A stretch of DNA of 64,000 nt from Lentilactobacillus curieae (GCF_000785105.2 NZ_CP018906.1:1798001-1862000), one strand, 5' to 3'. Positions 15,361 through 25,510 are shown, counted from the stretch's first letter. The notes: a model not told the origin generated them from the letters alone. Program-made: numbers and translations.

Positions 15361-17754
15361 TTGCAAGTTGCGAAGGTTATTGTTGATGTTCCTAGTCGAC
15401 AAACAAATATTCCATTTTCATATTTAATCCCCGATAACCTTAGCGATTCAGTGACCGTGGGAATGAGAGTCCAGGTTCCGTTTGGTAGACGAAAAATTAC
15501 TGGATTTGTTGTCGAGCTATCTGATCATTCAGATTTTGACGGTAAGCTAAAGCCAATTGAGGCACTGATTGATTTGACACCGGTTATTAATCCGGAATTA
15601 ATGGATTTGGCAGTCAAAATGAGTCAAACGACCTATTCATTTTTAATCAGTTGTTTACAAACGATGCTCCCCGGTGGAATGCGGACATCCTTTGCCAAGC
15701 GAATCACTGCAAAAAGTGAGCAAGTTGTTAAAGAAAATGATTGGCTGTTCCAAGGAAAATCTTCGGTTGAAATTAATCCGTCAACGACAGCAGAGAGCAC
15801 CACTAAAAAGTTGCTTGATTTAAATAAAAGTGACGAAATAGTGGTGGATTACGTATTAAAACGTAATTCCAGTGCAATCGAAGTTTTGGGTATCAAGGCA
15901 ACAATGACACCTGAACAGTTAGACAAGCAGCGTGGCCTGATTCGGGCCAACGCTACAAGTCAGCATAAATTACTCAATGTATTGAGTGAACAGAATAACG
16001 CAAAACTCTTACAATCGGATTTAGTTAAATCTGGAATTTCAGCATCTGCAATTAAGTCGGCCATTGATAAGGGCTGGGCTAAGCAAATCAAGATTCATCA
16101 AAATCGAAATCCATTTATGCAACCCGTTAAGCAAACTTCTGCATTAAAGTTAAACGTTGCTCAACAAAATGCAGTTGATAAGGTTAGTTTATCCATTGAT
16201 GAAAGGGATGCTACGCGGTTCTTATTGGAGGGAGTTACCGGATCAGGTAAGACGGAAGTCTATCTGCAATCAATGGCACATGCTCTTGAACAAGGACGAA
16301 CTGCATTAATGTTAGTTCCCGAAATCACCTTGACCCCGCAAATCGTTAACCGAATTCGTTCTCGCTTTGGTGACCAAGTGGCAATGTTACATAGTGCGAT
16401 GTCCAATGGCGAGCGGTTTGATGAATGGCAACGAATTAATCGGGGTAAGGCGAAGGTTGTAGTTGGTGTTCGTTCGGCGATTTTTGCCCCGATTAAAAAT
16501 CTTGGGGTAATTATTGTGGACGAAGAGCATGATTCGAGCTACAAGCAAAGCGATAATCCACGATATCAGACCAGAGAAGTAGCGAAATTTCGGGCGGACT
16601 ATAATCACTGCCCAGTTGTGTTCGGTAGTGCCACGCCTTCGCTTGAATCGCGGGCGAGAGCACAAAAAGGGGTATATCAATTATTGAGTCTACCTAAGCG
16701 AATAAATGACCAAGTGTTACCCAAGGTAGATGTGGTTGATATGCGACAGGAACTAAAGAACTCTGGGTCATTATTATCTGCACCGCTTCAAGAAAAAATT
16801 ACTGAGAAGCTGTCTCGACACGAACAAATTATCTTAATGCTAAATCGCCGTGGGTATGCTTCGTTTTTGATGTGTCGAGATTGTGGCTACGTTCCTCAAT
16901 GTCCTAATTGTGATATCTCGTTAACGGTTCACAAAAATAGTCATTCACTGCAATGCCATTACTGCGGCCATCAAGAGCCAATTCCCACTGAATGCCCTAT
17001 GTGCCACAGCAAACGAATTCGTAACTTTGGTTATGGCAGTGAACAACTGGAAGAACAGGTTAAGGAGTTATTTCCCGATGCAAGAACGTTACGAATGGAT
17101 GTTGACACTACCAGAAAAAAGGGATCACACGAACGAATTATTGATGCCTTCGCAAATCACGAAGCTGATATCCTGCTAGGAACTCAGATGATTGCTAAGG
17201 GACTTGATTTTCCAGATGTCACCTTGGTAGGAGTATTGAACTCAGATTCTGCCTTACAGTTTCCTGATTTTCGTTCAAGTGAACGAACTTTTGAACTGCT
17301 GACACAAGTGGCTGGGAGAGCTGGAAGAGCCGATAAGGTTGGAGAAGTTGTGATTCAGACTTATAACCCTAATCATTATGCAATCAAGTTTGCAAAAACT
17401 CAGGACTACGAAGGCTTCTACCAAAAGGAAATGGGAATTCGTAGACTTGGAAAGTACCCACCGTTTTACTACACGATTAAAATAACGGGTAATTCGAAAA
17501 ACGAAAACACGGTGATGACCAGAATGGTAGCCCTGACTAGCTACTTAAAAGAGCACCTTTCCTCAAAAGCAATAGTGTTGGGACCAACCCCCAAAATGAT
17601 TACGCGGGTCAATAACCAATACTATTATCAGATCATCATTAAGTACCGATTTGAAGATCAACTTCAATCGGCATTAAATAGAATTTTAAATGATTCACAA
17701 AAATTAAAGGACGTTCAGTTATCAATTGATAACGAACCTCTCGATTTTATGTAG
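15361..17754 (+). CDS. priA: Primosomal protein / replication restart helicase PriA
   Basis: A 797-aa 3'-5' helicase that reloads the replisome at stalled forks. It has an N-terminal DNA-binding domain (1-105), Walker A LEGVTGSGKTEVYLQ, Walker B VDEEHD, and two zinc-binding clusters CRDCGYVPQCPNCD and CHYCG..CPMC inserted between helicase motifs, then QMIAKGLDFPDVTLVGVLN and the RAGRAD motif. TTG start 9 bases after GGAGGGA. In Bacillus def lies between priA and fmt; it is absent here. Confidence 0.96.
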   Translation: MQVAKVIVDVPSRQTNIPFSYLIPDNLSDSVTVGMRVQVPFGRRKITGFVVELSDHSDFDGKLKPIEALIDLTPVINPELMDLAVKMSQTTYSFLISCLQTMLPGGMRTSFAKRITAKSEQVVKENDWLFQGKSSVEINPSTTAESTTKKLLDLNKSDEIVVDYVLKRNSSAIEVLGIKATMTPEQLDKQRGLIRANATSQHKLLNVLSEQNNAKLLQSDLVKSGISASAIKSAIDKGWAKQIKIHQNRNPFMQPVKQTSALKLNVAQQNAVDKVSLSIDERDATRFLLEGVTGSGKTEVYLQSMAHALEQGRTALMLVPEITLTPQIVNRIRSRFGDQVAMLHSAMSNGERFDEWQRINRGKAKVVVGVRSAIFAPIKNLGVIIVDEEHDSSYKQSDNPRYQTREVAKFRADYNHCPVVFGSATPSLESRARAQKGVYQLLSLPKRINDQVLPKVDVVDMRQELKNSGSLLSAPLQEKITEKLSRHEQIILMLNRRGYASFLMCRDCGYVPQCPNCDISLTVHKNSHSLQCHYCGHQEPIPTECPMCHSKRIRNFGYGSEQLEEQVKELFPDARTLRMDVDTTRKKGSHERIIDAFANHEADILLGTQMIAKGLDFPDVTLVGVLNSDSALQFPDFRSSERTFELLTQVAGRAGRADKVGEVVIQTYNPNHYAIKFAKTQDYEGFYQKEMGIRRLGKYPPFYYTIKITGNSKNENTVMTRMVALTSYLKEHLSSKAIVLGPTPKMITRVNNQYYYQIIIKYRFEDQLQSALNRILNDSQKLKDVQLSIDNEPLDFM

Positions 17755-17765
17755 GAGGAACTAAT

Positions 17766-18710
17766 TTGACATCAATAGTATTTATGGGAACACCCCATTT
17801 TTCAGTACCAATTTTAAAGGGCTTGGTGACAAACGGTTATGACGTTAAGTATGCTGTGACCCAACCAGACCGTCCCGTTGGTAGAAAACATGTTTTGAAA
17901 AAGACGCCGGTCCGGGAGGCGGCCGAAGAACTTTCAATCCCAGTCTTGGCTCCTGCAAAGCTTTCTGGCAGCGACGAAATGTCAACAATAATTGAAACCA
18001 ATCCGGATTTAATTATTACTGCAGCTTATGGTCAGTTCTTACCAACTAAGTTATTGGCCGCAGCAAAGGTTGCGGCGGTCAATGTGCACGGTTCGCTGTT
18101 ACCCAAGTATCGTGGCGGCGCCCCGGTTCAATATTCAATTATGAATGGTGATAAACAAACTGGAATTACCATTTTGTACATGGTCAAAAAAATGGATGCT
18201 GGGGATATTTTATCGCAAAAGGCAATCGATATTGAAAACGACGATGACACTGAGACTATGTTCGCTAAACTTAGCATTGTCGGAAGAGACTTGCTTTTGG
18301 ATACGTTGCCTAAAGTAATTAGTGGAGAAATCAAACCAATTCCTCAAGTTGAAGAAGAAGTGGTGTTTAGCCCTAACATTAAACCTGAAGAAGAGGTGCT
18401 TGATTTTTCCAAGAGCGCATTCCTGGTTGATGCAAAGGTTCGGGCACTGCGACCTGATCCCGTAGCATATACAGAACTTAACGGCAAACGCACTAAAATT
18501 TGGCGGTCTAAAGTTGTTGATGCGACTACAGAACTGGCACCAGGAACAGTGGTGTTGAAGAGCAAACATGAATTACAACTTGCTGCTGGGGATGGTACAG
18601 TAATTTCAATTATTGAACTTCAACCCGCAGGTAAACCAAAGCAAAAGATAACTGACTACTTAAACGGTGCTGGACAAAGCATCAAGGAAGGCCAAAAGGT
18701 GATTGACTAG
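17766..18710 (+). CDS. fmt: Methionyl-tRNA formyltransferase
   Basis: Formylates initiator Met-tRNA using 10-formyl-THF. The 314-aa protein has the N-terminal FMGTPHFSVPILKGL, the catalytic region VNVHGSLLPKYRGGAPVQYS (Asn, His and the later Asp), and a C-terminal OB fold. TTG start with GGAGGAAC upstream. Its stop is directly followed by the rsmB ATG. Confidence 0.96.
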   Translation: MTSIVFMGTPHFSVPILKGLVTNGYDVKYAVTQPDRPVGRKHVLKKTPVREAAEELSIPVLAPAKLSGSDEMSTIIETNPDLIITAAYGQFLPTKLLAAAKVAAVNVHGSLLPKYRGGAPVQYSIMNGDKQTGITILYMVKKMDAGDILSQKAIDIENDDDTETMFAKLSIVGRDLLLDTLPKVISGEIKPIPQVEEEVVFSPNIKPEEEVLDFSKSAFLVDAKVRALRPDPVAYTELNGKRTKIWRSKVVDATTELAPGTVVLKSKHELQLAAGDGTVISIIELQPAGKPKQKITDYLNGAGQSIKEGQKVID

Positions 18711-20051
18711 ATGAAGACTGTATCAAATAATCCACGTGAGTTAGCAATGCAAACGTTGGTACTCACGGCAAAGGGAGCATATTCAAACCTCCAGATCAAT
18801 TCAGTACTGGAAAAGACAACTATGGGGGTAGAGGACAGGGCACTTTACACCAACATAGTTTATGGAGTATTGCAACACATGCTGACCTTTGAATACCAAC
18901 TAGCACCATTTTTAAAAAACGCTGACGAGACCGAAGACTGGGTTAAAGAGCTTTTGTATACAGCAATTTATCAATTAGAGTATCTTGATCGGGTGCCTAA
19001 ACGGGCAATATTTGACGAAACTATCAAGATTGCTAAAAAAAATGGTCACGACGGAATTCGGCGAATGGTAACTGGAATTCTTCATTCCATTGACCGTAAA
19101 GGTTTGGCAGACCCTAAAAAAATCAAAAATCGGTCTGAAAGACTCTCAATTGAAACCAGTGTGCCAGTGTGGATCGTTAAGATTTTAACTGAACAACTTG
19201 AAGGTCCGAAAGCTGAGTCAATTTTACGTTCGATCAATCATCCAGCTAAACAGTCCGTTAGGATCAATCAAGCCTCTGGGATGTCTAAAGAAGAAATCGT
19301 ATCAAAATTAGAATCGGAAGGCTTTGAAGTTTTCGACAGTGAAGTTGCAGCTAATGGTCTTGTCTTGCAGAAAAAGCTGGCAATCAATAGCGAGTTGTTT
19401 GCTGATGGGACAATTACAATTCAGGATGAAAGTGCTATGCTACCGGTAGAATCAATGTCAATTGCTGGTGATGATCAAGTACTTGATGCATGTAGTGCCC
19501 CTGGTGGCAAGACTACGCAAATTGCCGAAGAGTTAACAACGGGGATGGTAACTGCCCTAGATATCCATGATAAAAAGTTACGCGTTGTTCGGAGAAATGC
19601 CGAAAGAATGAACTTAGCCGATAAGGTGACAACTGTGCCCCTTGATGCTAGGAAAGTCGATGAAAAGTTTGCTGACGAACAGTTTGCCGAGATTTTAGTT
19701 GATGCCCCTTGCTCAGGATTAGGCCTGATCAGAAGAAAACCAGAGATTAGGTATTCAAAAACTTTGGCGGACTCAGAAAAGTTGAGTGGCATCCAAAAGC
19801 AAATTTTGGATGCAGTTGCTCCCAAGGTCAAAGTTGGTGGAACAATCACTTACAGTACTTGCACAATTTTGAATCAAGAAAATCAGGATGTTGTTTCTGA
19901 GTTTTTAGACGCCCATCCTAACTTTTCCCTAGAAACAGTTTCCACACAACTTGACTTATCTGCTAATATTAAAGACAAATTATTAAAAATATATCCTGAT
20001 GACTATAATTCAGACGGATTTTTCGTAAGTACTTTACGAAGAGATAAATAA
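18711..20051 (+). CDS. rsmB: 16S rRNA m5C967 methyltransferase RsmB (Sun)
   Basis: A 446-aa SAM-dependent cytosine-C5 methyltransferase. The N-terminal NusB-like RNA-binding domain covers 1-140. The catalytic domain has SAM motif DACSAPGGKTTQIAE, VDAPCSGLGLIRRKPEIR, whose Cys is one catalytic residue, and TYSTCTI with the second Cys. Starts at the base after fmt ends. rlmN, which follows in Bacillus, is absent. Confidence 0.96.
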   Translation: MKTVSNNPRELAMQTLVLTAKGAYSNLQINSVLEKTTMGVEDRALYTNIVYGVLQHMLTFEYQLAPFLKNADETEDWVKELLYTAIYQLEYLDRVPKRAIFDETIKIAKKNGHDGIRRMVTGILHSIDRKGLADPKKIKNRSERLSIETSVPVWIVKILTEQLEGPKAESILRSINHPAKQSVRINQASGMSKEEIVSKLESEGFEVFDSEVAANGLVLQKKLAINSELFADGTITIQDESAMLPVESMSIAGDDQVLDACSAPGGKTTQIAEELTTGMVTALDIHDKKLRVVRRNAERMNLADKVTTVPLDARKVDEKFADEQFAEILVDAPCSGLGLIRRKPEIRYSKTLADSEKLSGIQKQILDAVAPKVKVGGTITYSTCTILNQENQDVVSEFLDAHPNFSLETVSTQLDLSANIKDKLLKIYPDDYNSDGFFVSTLRRDK

Positions 20052-20065
20052 CGGAGTTGATTTAA

Positions 20066-20815
20066 TTGAAAATCGCCTATAATTCGTCAATCGGTAAGGT
20101 CCGCGAGAAGAACGAGGACGCGGTTGGAACATTTAAAAATAAACAAAATGTGATTTTAGCACTGATTTCAGATGGGATTGGTGGTAATAAAGCGGGAGAA
20201 GTGGCTTCTCAGCTAGTTGTTTCTAATTTAGGAAATAGCTTTGAGAAAACTGACTTTAACTCGATTGAAGAATCACAAAAATGGTTGGACTTGAAGCTGA
20301 GTGAGGTCAATGATGCGATTTTAGTAGAGTCTAATTCAGATACTCACCTAAAAGGAATGGGGACTACCTTTGTTGCGGCCTTGATTTCAGGCATTGATGG
20401 ATTTATTGCTAACATTGGTGATAGTCGGGGATACCTCTTTTCCAACAATCAACTCCAGCAAGTCTCAGAAGATCATTCATACGTTAATGAATTAATAAAA
20501 TCAGGCGATTTAACCCCAGCTGAAGCTAGAAACAATCCATATAAAAATATCATTACCAAAAGTTTGGGGATCAATGACGCTTCAACAGCTGATTACATGG
20601 CATTTAAACTTAAAAATCAGGATCAAATTTTGTTATGCAGTGATGGGTTGACCAATATGGTTGAGGACTGTGACATTGCCAACGTGTTGGCTGAACAGAT
20701 ATCAGTTAAAGAGAAGTGTGAAAAATTAATCTCAATGGCTAATGAAAATGGTGGTTTGGACAACATATCCGTGTTAGTCATGAGTTATGAATCGGAAGGT
20801 GATTCCGATGAATAA
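20066..20815 (+). CDS. prpC: PP2C-type protein phosphatase PrpC (Stp)
   Basis: A 249-aa Mn/Mg-dependent Ser/Thr phosphatase that reverses phosphorylation by the adjacent kinase PrkC. PP2C motifs are present: REKNEDAVGTF (11-24), ALISDGIGGNKAGE with the metal-binding DGxGG, ANIGDSRGYLF, LCSDGLTNMVEDC, and the C-terminal GGLDNISVLV. TTG start. The stop overlaps the prkC start by 8 bases. Confidence 0.95.
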   Translation: MKIAYNSSIGKVREKNEDAVGTFKNKQNVILALISDGIGGNKAGEVASQLVVSNLGNSFEKTDFNSIEESQKWLDLKLSEVNDAILVESNSDTHLKGMGTTFVAALISGIDGFIANIGDSRGYLFSNNQLQQVSEDHSYVNELIKSGDLTPAEARNNPYKNIITKSLGINDASTADYMAFKLKNQDQILLCSDGLTNMVEDCDIANVLAEQISVKEKCEKLISMANENGGLDNISVLVMSYESEGDSDE

Positions 20816-22868
20816 GGGTTACGTCTTAAATGGTCGTTACGAAATCATTGCTCGTTTGGGTGAAGGTGGAATGGCTGACGTTTACTTGGCCAAAGACTTA
20901 ATTTTAAATCGGCAAGTTGCGGTTAAACTGCTGCGATTAGATTTTAGGGATAACCCGCGGGCAAAGGAACGCTTTCAAAATGAGGCACTTGCTGTTACCC
21001 AACTAAACAATCCGCATATTGTTGGAGTTTATGATGTTGACGAAGTCGATGGAATGCAGTACATCGTCATGGAAAACGTTGAGGGTGAGGATTTAAAAGA
21101 TTACATTCGCGATCATTCGCCTATTCCTTATCCGACAGTTGTCGACATTATGGAACAGATTTGTAGTGCTGTTGGTGAGGCACATAGACACAATATAATT
21201 CACCGTGACTTAAAGCCGCAAAACATTCTGGTTAACAATAATGGTTACGTTAAGATTACTGATTTTGGTATTTCTCGGGCGGCTACTGAAGACACTATGA
21301 CCCAGACTCGCTCAATAATTGGTTCGATTCATTATTTATCTCCTGAGCAAATAAAGGGCATGGTAGCCACTAAGCAGTCTGATGTGTACTCCCTTGGAAT
21401 CATTCTTTATGAAATGCTTACAGGGAAAGTTCCGTTTGATGGAGAAACCGCCGTTTCAATTGCAATGAAACATTCTCAGGAGTCAATTCCGTTTGTAAAG
21501 GATACTAATCCGAGAATTCCCCAACCACTTGAAAATGCAGTTTTAAAGGCCACTGCCAAGAATCCCACTGATCGATACTTAACCGTGGATGACCTTGCAG
21601 ATGACTTAAAAACGTCGTTGTCTGTCAACAGATTAACAGAACCTCGTTTTGTTCCTAGTGAAGACAATAGTGAGACAGATGGTAAAACTAGGGTGATGCC
21701 ATTCTCGCCGTTGGCCGATACTAATTTAGCCAAAGCTAACGAAGACAAACAAGAGGAATCTGAACCTGAGGAACACCAGCGAGAAGAAAAGCCACGAAGA
21801 AAGCATCACAAGCGTCGCTGGATAATTTTGGGAATTGTTTTGTTACTTCTGATTGGATTAGGAACACTAATTGCGACAGCTAATGGTAGTACCCATGTCC
21901 CTCAAGTGTCTGGATTGACTGAAACTGATGCAAAAGAGAAAATTACCGATGCTAAGCTCAAGGTTGGTAAGGTTCGGTACAAAAACAGTTATTCAGTAGA
22001 CAAAAATCGGGTAATTAGTTCTGATCCCGATGAAGGCCAAAAAGTGGATAAGCAGTCTAAAGTTGACTTGGTGATTAGTTCTGGAATCAGAATGGTTCGT
22101 TTGGATAATTATGTTGGCCAGTCATTTAATTCGGTATCGGCTAAGCTGAAAAATGAAGGATTTAAAATCAAGCGTAGAAACGCTCCTTCTAGCACTTTTG
22201 GACCAGGCAAAATTTTGCAACAAGGATTTAAGGCTGGGACCAGTGCAGATCCTAATAAAAAGACTTTGTCGTTCGTGGTCTCAACAGGGATTAAAGAGAT
22301 TACCCTGAAAGATTTAACAGGGATGACTAAGGAACAAGTTGTCGATTACTCGAATACGGCTGAAATCAATCCAACCTTTGAGTACGCCTATTCAAATGAC
22401 ACCCCCAAAGGAAAGGTCATCCGTCAAGCTCCAGTTGCTGGTGAGAGAATTCAGCAAGGTGGTAGTTTAATGGTCTACATCTCTCGTGGGAAGAAGACTT
22501 CTAACGAAATTAAAAGCTTTAATGTTCGGGTAACGATTCCATATCACGAGAACCCATCCTCAGTCACGGATCAGAGTGATAGTAGTAATAGTTCAGAGAC
22601 AAGTTCTACATTAGGAACAGCTCCCGTAACTAACAGCTCATCCTTGGAGGAAAGCTCATCAGATGACTCTCAGGAAAATGTAATTTTAATTTACCTAAAA
22701 GATCATGATCACGACTACACGCATGTTTATAAACAGATGGTGATTCAGCGTGATACGACTGTCCTATTACCGTTCAAGTTGACTAAAGATGAAATTGGTA
22801 AATACAAAATTGTTCGTGATGGCAAGACGATTCTTAGAGATAACAACATCACTTACGAAATGCATTAG
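20808..22868 (+). CDS. prkC: PASTA-domain Ser/Thr protein kinase PrkC (Stk)
   Basis: A 686-aa membrane kinase that senses cell-wall muropeptides or lipid II. The kinase domain (about 1-270) has GEGGMADVYLA, VAVKLL, HRDLKPQNILV and DFGIS motifs with an HRD aspartate. A basic juxtamembrane segment (PRRKHHKRRW) precedes one membrane helix (about 340-360). Three extracellular PASTA repeats follow (about 363-565), then a Ser-rich linker and a C-terminal beta-rich segment. ATG 20808 gives the conserved MNKGYVLNGRYEI start; an upstream ATG at 20787 lies within prpC. Confidence 0.96.
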   Translation: MNKGYVLNGRYEIIARLGEGGMADVYLAKDLILNRQVAVKLLRLDFRDNPRAKERFQNEALAVTQLNNPHIVGVYDVDEVDGMQYIVMENVEGEDLKDYIRDHSPIPYPTVVDIMEQICSAVGEAHRHNIIHRDLKPQNILVNNNGYVKITDFGISRAATEDTMTQTRSIIGSIHYLSPEQIKGMVATKQSDVYSLGIILYEMLTGKVPFDGETAVSIAMKHSQESIPFVKDTNPRIPQPLENAVLKATAKNPTDRYLTVDDLADDLKTSLSVNRLTEPRFVPSEDNSETDGKTRVMPFSPLADTNLAKANEDKQEESEPEEHQREEKPRRKHHKRRWIILGIVLLLLIGLGTLIATANGSTHVPQVSGLTETDAKEKITDAKLKVGKVRYKNSYSVDKNRVISSDPDEGQKVDKQSKVDLVISSGIRMVRLDNYVGQSFNSVSAKLKNEGFKIKRRNAPSSTFGPGKILQQGFKAGTSADPNKKTLSFVVSTGIKEITLKDLTGMTKEQVVDYSNTAEINPTFEYAYSNDTPKGKVIRQAPVAGERIQQGGSLMVYISRGKKTSNEIKSFNVRVTIPYHENPSSVTDQSDSSNSSETSSTLGTAPVTNSSSLEESSSDDSQENVILIYLKDHDHDYTHVYKQMVIQRDTTVLLPFKLTKDEIGKYKIVRDGKTILRDNNITYEMH

Positions 22869-22888
22869 CGGAAGTTAATGCAAAATCT

Positions 22889-22926
22889 AATCACTTCTCT
22901 TATAATAAAAGGGAAGTGATTTTTTA
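22889..22926 (+). terminator. Terminator between prkC and rsgA
   Basis: AATCACTTC (22889-22897) pairs with GAAGTGATT (22913-22921), followed by T-rich sequence. Confidence 0.75.
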
Positions 22927-22939
22927 TTGAGGTGGTTAA

Positions 22940-23824
22940 TTGACAAAGGGTAAAATTTATCAATCATTAAGTGGGTTCTACGATATTTTGTCCTCTGAGG
23001 ATGGAAAGATTTATCGAACTAGAGCCCGTGGAAATTTCAGAAAGCGTGGGCTTACTCCAATTGTTGGGGATGAGGTTGAGTTTGAGGATGGATATATCCT
23101 CAGCTTACTTCCCAGAACTAATTCATTGGTACGTCCCCCGATTGCTAACATTGATCAGGCAATCGTTACTACTGCTACAACGCAACCGGAATTTTCGAGT
23201 AACCTTTTAGATCGGCAATTGTTAGCGCTTGAGGTTGCAGGAATTGATTCTGTAATTTACTTTACAAAGACCGATTTGCTTCCTGACGGTGAAATTGAAA
23301 AATTCGAGCGGGTTGCCGACGGATACCGAAAGATTGGTTATGAAGTTATTCTGCCGAAACAGGCGTTTTCAGCTGATTCACTATCAGAGGTATCAAGACT
23401 ACTTGCGGGCAAAGAAAACGTCATTATGGGGCAAACAGGGGCGGGTAAGTCTACGTTGCTGAACCACATTACTCCTGAGCTACAATTAGAAACGGGCGAG
23501 ATATCAGCGGCATTGAATCGTGGTAAGCACACAACCAGAAAAGTGGCGTTACTGAAAGTAGGCGACGGCTTAGTTGCAGATACACCAGGATTTTCGTCAT
23601 ATGATCCCATCCAGTTGGATGCGCGTGATTTGGGTAAATATTTCCCCGAGTTTAAGCGGGCGTCGGTAAAATGTCGGTTTAGGGGATGCGTCCACGTTAA
23701 TGAGCCTGACTGCGAAGTAAAAAGTGAGGTAGAGTCTGGTGAAATAATGCACAGTCGCTACGACAATTACTTGCAGATATACACTGAAATTAAAAATCGC
23801 AAACCAAATTATAAAACAAAGTGA
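22940..23824 (+). CDS. rsgA: Small-ribosomal-subunit biogenesis GTPase RsgA
   Basis: A 294-aa circularly permuted GTPase that checks late 30S maturation. It has an OB fold (1-70), then G4 YFTKTDLL before G1 MGQTGAGKSTLLNH, G3 DTPGFSSYD, and a C-terminal zinc finger with CRFRGCVHVNEPDC. TTG start after GAGGTGG. The gene order prkC-rsgA-rpe-thiN is conserved. Confidence 0.96.
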   Translation: MTKGKIYQSLSGFYDILSSEDGKIYRTRARGNFRKRGLTPIVGDEVEFEDGYILSLLPRTNSLVRPPIANIDQAIVTTATTQPEFSSNLLDRQLLALEVAGIDSVIYFTKTDLLPDGEIEKFERVADGYRKIGYEVILPKQAFSADSLSEVSRLLAGKENVIMGQTGAGKSTLLNHITPELQLETGEISAALNRGKHTTRKVALLKVGDGLVADTPGFSSYDPIQLDARDLGKYFPEFKRASVKCRFRGCVHVNEPDCEVKSEVESGEIMHSRYDNYLQIYTEIKNRKPNYKTK

Positions 23825-23836
23825 GGAAACATTATT

Positions 23837-24490
23837 ATGATCAAAGTTGCACCTTCAATCTTAGCTGCAGATTACTTAAATCTTCAAAGAGACATTGAAA
23901 CTGTTGAAAAGGGTGGCGCAGAGTACCTTCACATCGATATTATGGATGGGGCTTTTGTTCCTGCAATTTCATACGGCCCGGGCTGGGTAAAACAAATCAG
24001 ACCAATTTCAAAGATGGTTTTGGACGTTCATCTTATGGTGCAAAATCCAGAACGTTACGTTGATGAATTTGCGGATGCTGGTGCTGACATTATCGGAGTT
24101 CAGGTTGAAGCAACCCAGCACATTCACAGAGTATTGCAAATGATTAATAACAAGGGTGTTGGCGCTGAAGTTGTCATTAATCCCGGTACTCCCGTTTCCG
24201 CAATTGAACCAGTGCTTCACATGGTCAAACAAGTGTTAGTTATGACTGTTAACCCCGGCTTTGGAGGCCAAAAGTTTCTTCCAGAAACAGTTGATAAGAT
24301 TGCTGAATTGGATGCAATTAAAAAAGCTAAGGGTTACGATTTTGACATTGAAATTGATGGTGGGGTAAACAACGAGACAGTTGTTGAAGCTGCTAAAGCG
24401 GGTGCAACTGTTGCAGTTGCTGGTTCATATGTATTCGGTGCAGATGATCCCGTTGCTAAAGTAAACGCAATCAAGGAAGCTACAAAATGA
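23837..24490 (+). CDS. rpe: Ribulose-phosphate 3-epimerase
   Basis: Interconverts ribulose-5-P and xylulose-5-P in the pentose phosphate pathway. The 217-aa TIM barrel has APSILAADYLNL, HIDIMDGAFVP, VLDVHLMV, MTVNPGFGGQKF and EIDGGVNNET with its catalytic Asp residues. The stop overlaps the thiN start (ATGA). Confidence 0.97.
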   Translation: MIKVAPSILAADYLNLQRDIETVEKGGAEYLHIDIMDGAFVPAISYGPGWVKQIRPISKMVLDVHLMVQNPERYVDEFADAGADIIGVQVEATQHIHRVLQMINNKGVGAEVVINPGTPVSAIEPVLHMVKQVLVMTVNPGFGGQKFLPETVDKIAELDAIKKAKGYDFDIEIDGGVNNETVVEAAKAGATVAVAGSYVFGADDPVAKVNAIKEATK

Positions 24491-25143
24491 AAAGAATAAA
24501 TCTGTTGGTCGGCGGTCCCACAGATTTATGGCCAGATGAATTGGTTAATGGTCAAGTTCCTGGCAGCTTTATTGGGATCGACCGTGGAAACCTGCATTTG
24601 ATTAATATGGGAATTGATCCAATCGTTGCGATTGGAGATTTTGATTCACTTCAGAAATCCGAGTTTGACCTAGTTAAAGACCATGTTAATGATATTCGCC
24701 AATCAATTCCGGAAAAAGACGATACAGATACCCAATTGGGCGTAAAAGTTGCCTTAGAAGAACAAAACGCGGATGAATTAGTGATTTATGGAGCAACTGG
24801 AGGCAGACTGGACCATTTTTTAGCCAACCTGTGGATGGTTCTTGAACCTCGGTTTAAGCAATTTGCTCCAAAAATTAAAATGGTTGATCGTCAAAATATA
24901 ATTACTTTCTTTCTTCCTGGGAAATATTCAATTGTTAAGGAAGATTCCAAAAAGTACTTAGCCTTTGTATGTCTAACGCCGATGAATTCTTTGAGTTTAT
25001 ATGATGAAAAGTACCAACTAAAGGATCGTAAAATCAATCAGCCTACTTCGTGGGCAAGCAATGAATTCATGGGTAAAGAAGCCTCATTTGAGTTCGATAG
25101 TGGGGTTATGTGCGTCATTCAGAGTGCTGATTTAAAGAAATAG
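24487..25143 (+). CDS. thiN: Thiamine pyrophosphokinase
   Basis: Converts thiamine to thiamine diphosphate using ATP. The 218-aa protein has the N-terminal LLVGGPTDLWP, GIDRGNLHLINMG, AIGDFDSL, KDDTDTQLGVKVAL and GATGGRLDHFLANL motifs. Overlaps rpe by four bases, so the two are translationally coupled. Followed by a terminator. Confidence 0.95.
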   Translation: MKRINLLVGGPTDLWPDELVNGQVPGSFIGIDRGNLHLINMGIDPIVAIGDFDSLQKSEFDLVKDHVNDIRQSIPEKDDTDTQLGVKVALEEQNADELVIYGATGGRLDHFLANLWMVLEPRFKQFAPKIKMVDRQNIITFFLPGKYSIVKEDSKKYLAFVCLTPMNSLSLYDEKYQLKDRKINQPTSWASNEFMGKEASFEFDSGVMCVIQSADLKK

Positions 25144-25149
25144 TGTTAG

Positions 25150-25189
25150 AATCGTGGAATGCCTGTTGTAGGTAAATCACGATTTTTTT
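25150..25189 (+). terminator. Terminator after thiN
   Basis: AATCGTG (25150-25156) pairs with CACGATT (25178-25184) around a 21-base loop, followed by a T-run. Confidence 0.6.
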
Positions 25190-25201
25190 ATTTTTGGGTA
25201 C

Positions 25202-25235
25202 AAAAAAACACCACTAGCAAGTTGCTAGTGGTGTT
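25202..25235 (-). terminator. Terminator of rpmB
   Basis: AACACCACTAGCAA and TTGCTAGTGGTGTT form a 14-bp palindrome; the A-run at 25202-25208 is the T-run on the minus strand. Confidence 0.85.
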
Positions 25236-25263
25236 AAAATGTTATCAGGATGCTCGGTTTAAA

Positions 25264-25449
25264 CTAAACGCGAGTAACTTTACCTGATTTAAGAGTTCTT
25301 GCAGAAACCCAAACTTTCTTAGGCTTGCCATCAACTAAGATGCGAACTTTTTGCAAATTTGGCTTCCAGCTACGACGGCTAGAATTCAAAGCGTGTGAAC
25401 GCTTGTTACCAAAGTGAGTACGTTTACCACTGAAAAAATCTTTTGCCAT
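25264..25449 (-). CDS. rpmB: 50S ribosomal protein L28
   Basis: A 61-aa L28 starting [20 protein letters not shown] and ending [15 protein letters not shown]. It is the zinc-free form: the Cys pairs of the other type are absent. The start at 25449 follows AAAGGGGA; an in-frame upstream ATG adds three residues that do not fit the family. It is alone on the minus strand, divergent from the Asp23-family gene, as in Bacillus (rpmB-yloU). Confidence 0.97.
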   Translation of the reverse strand: MAKDFFSGKRTHFGNKRSHALNSSRRSWKPNLQKVRILVDGKPKKVWVSARTLKSGKVTRV

Positions 25450-25510
25450 GGTTAACAAATCCCCTTTCTCATCGGTTTAATATTTACATTCTGTTTTGTT
25501 CCACCTTAGT

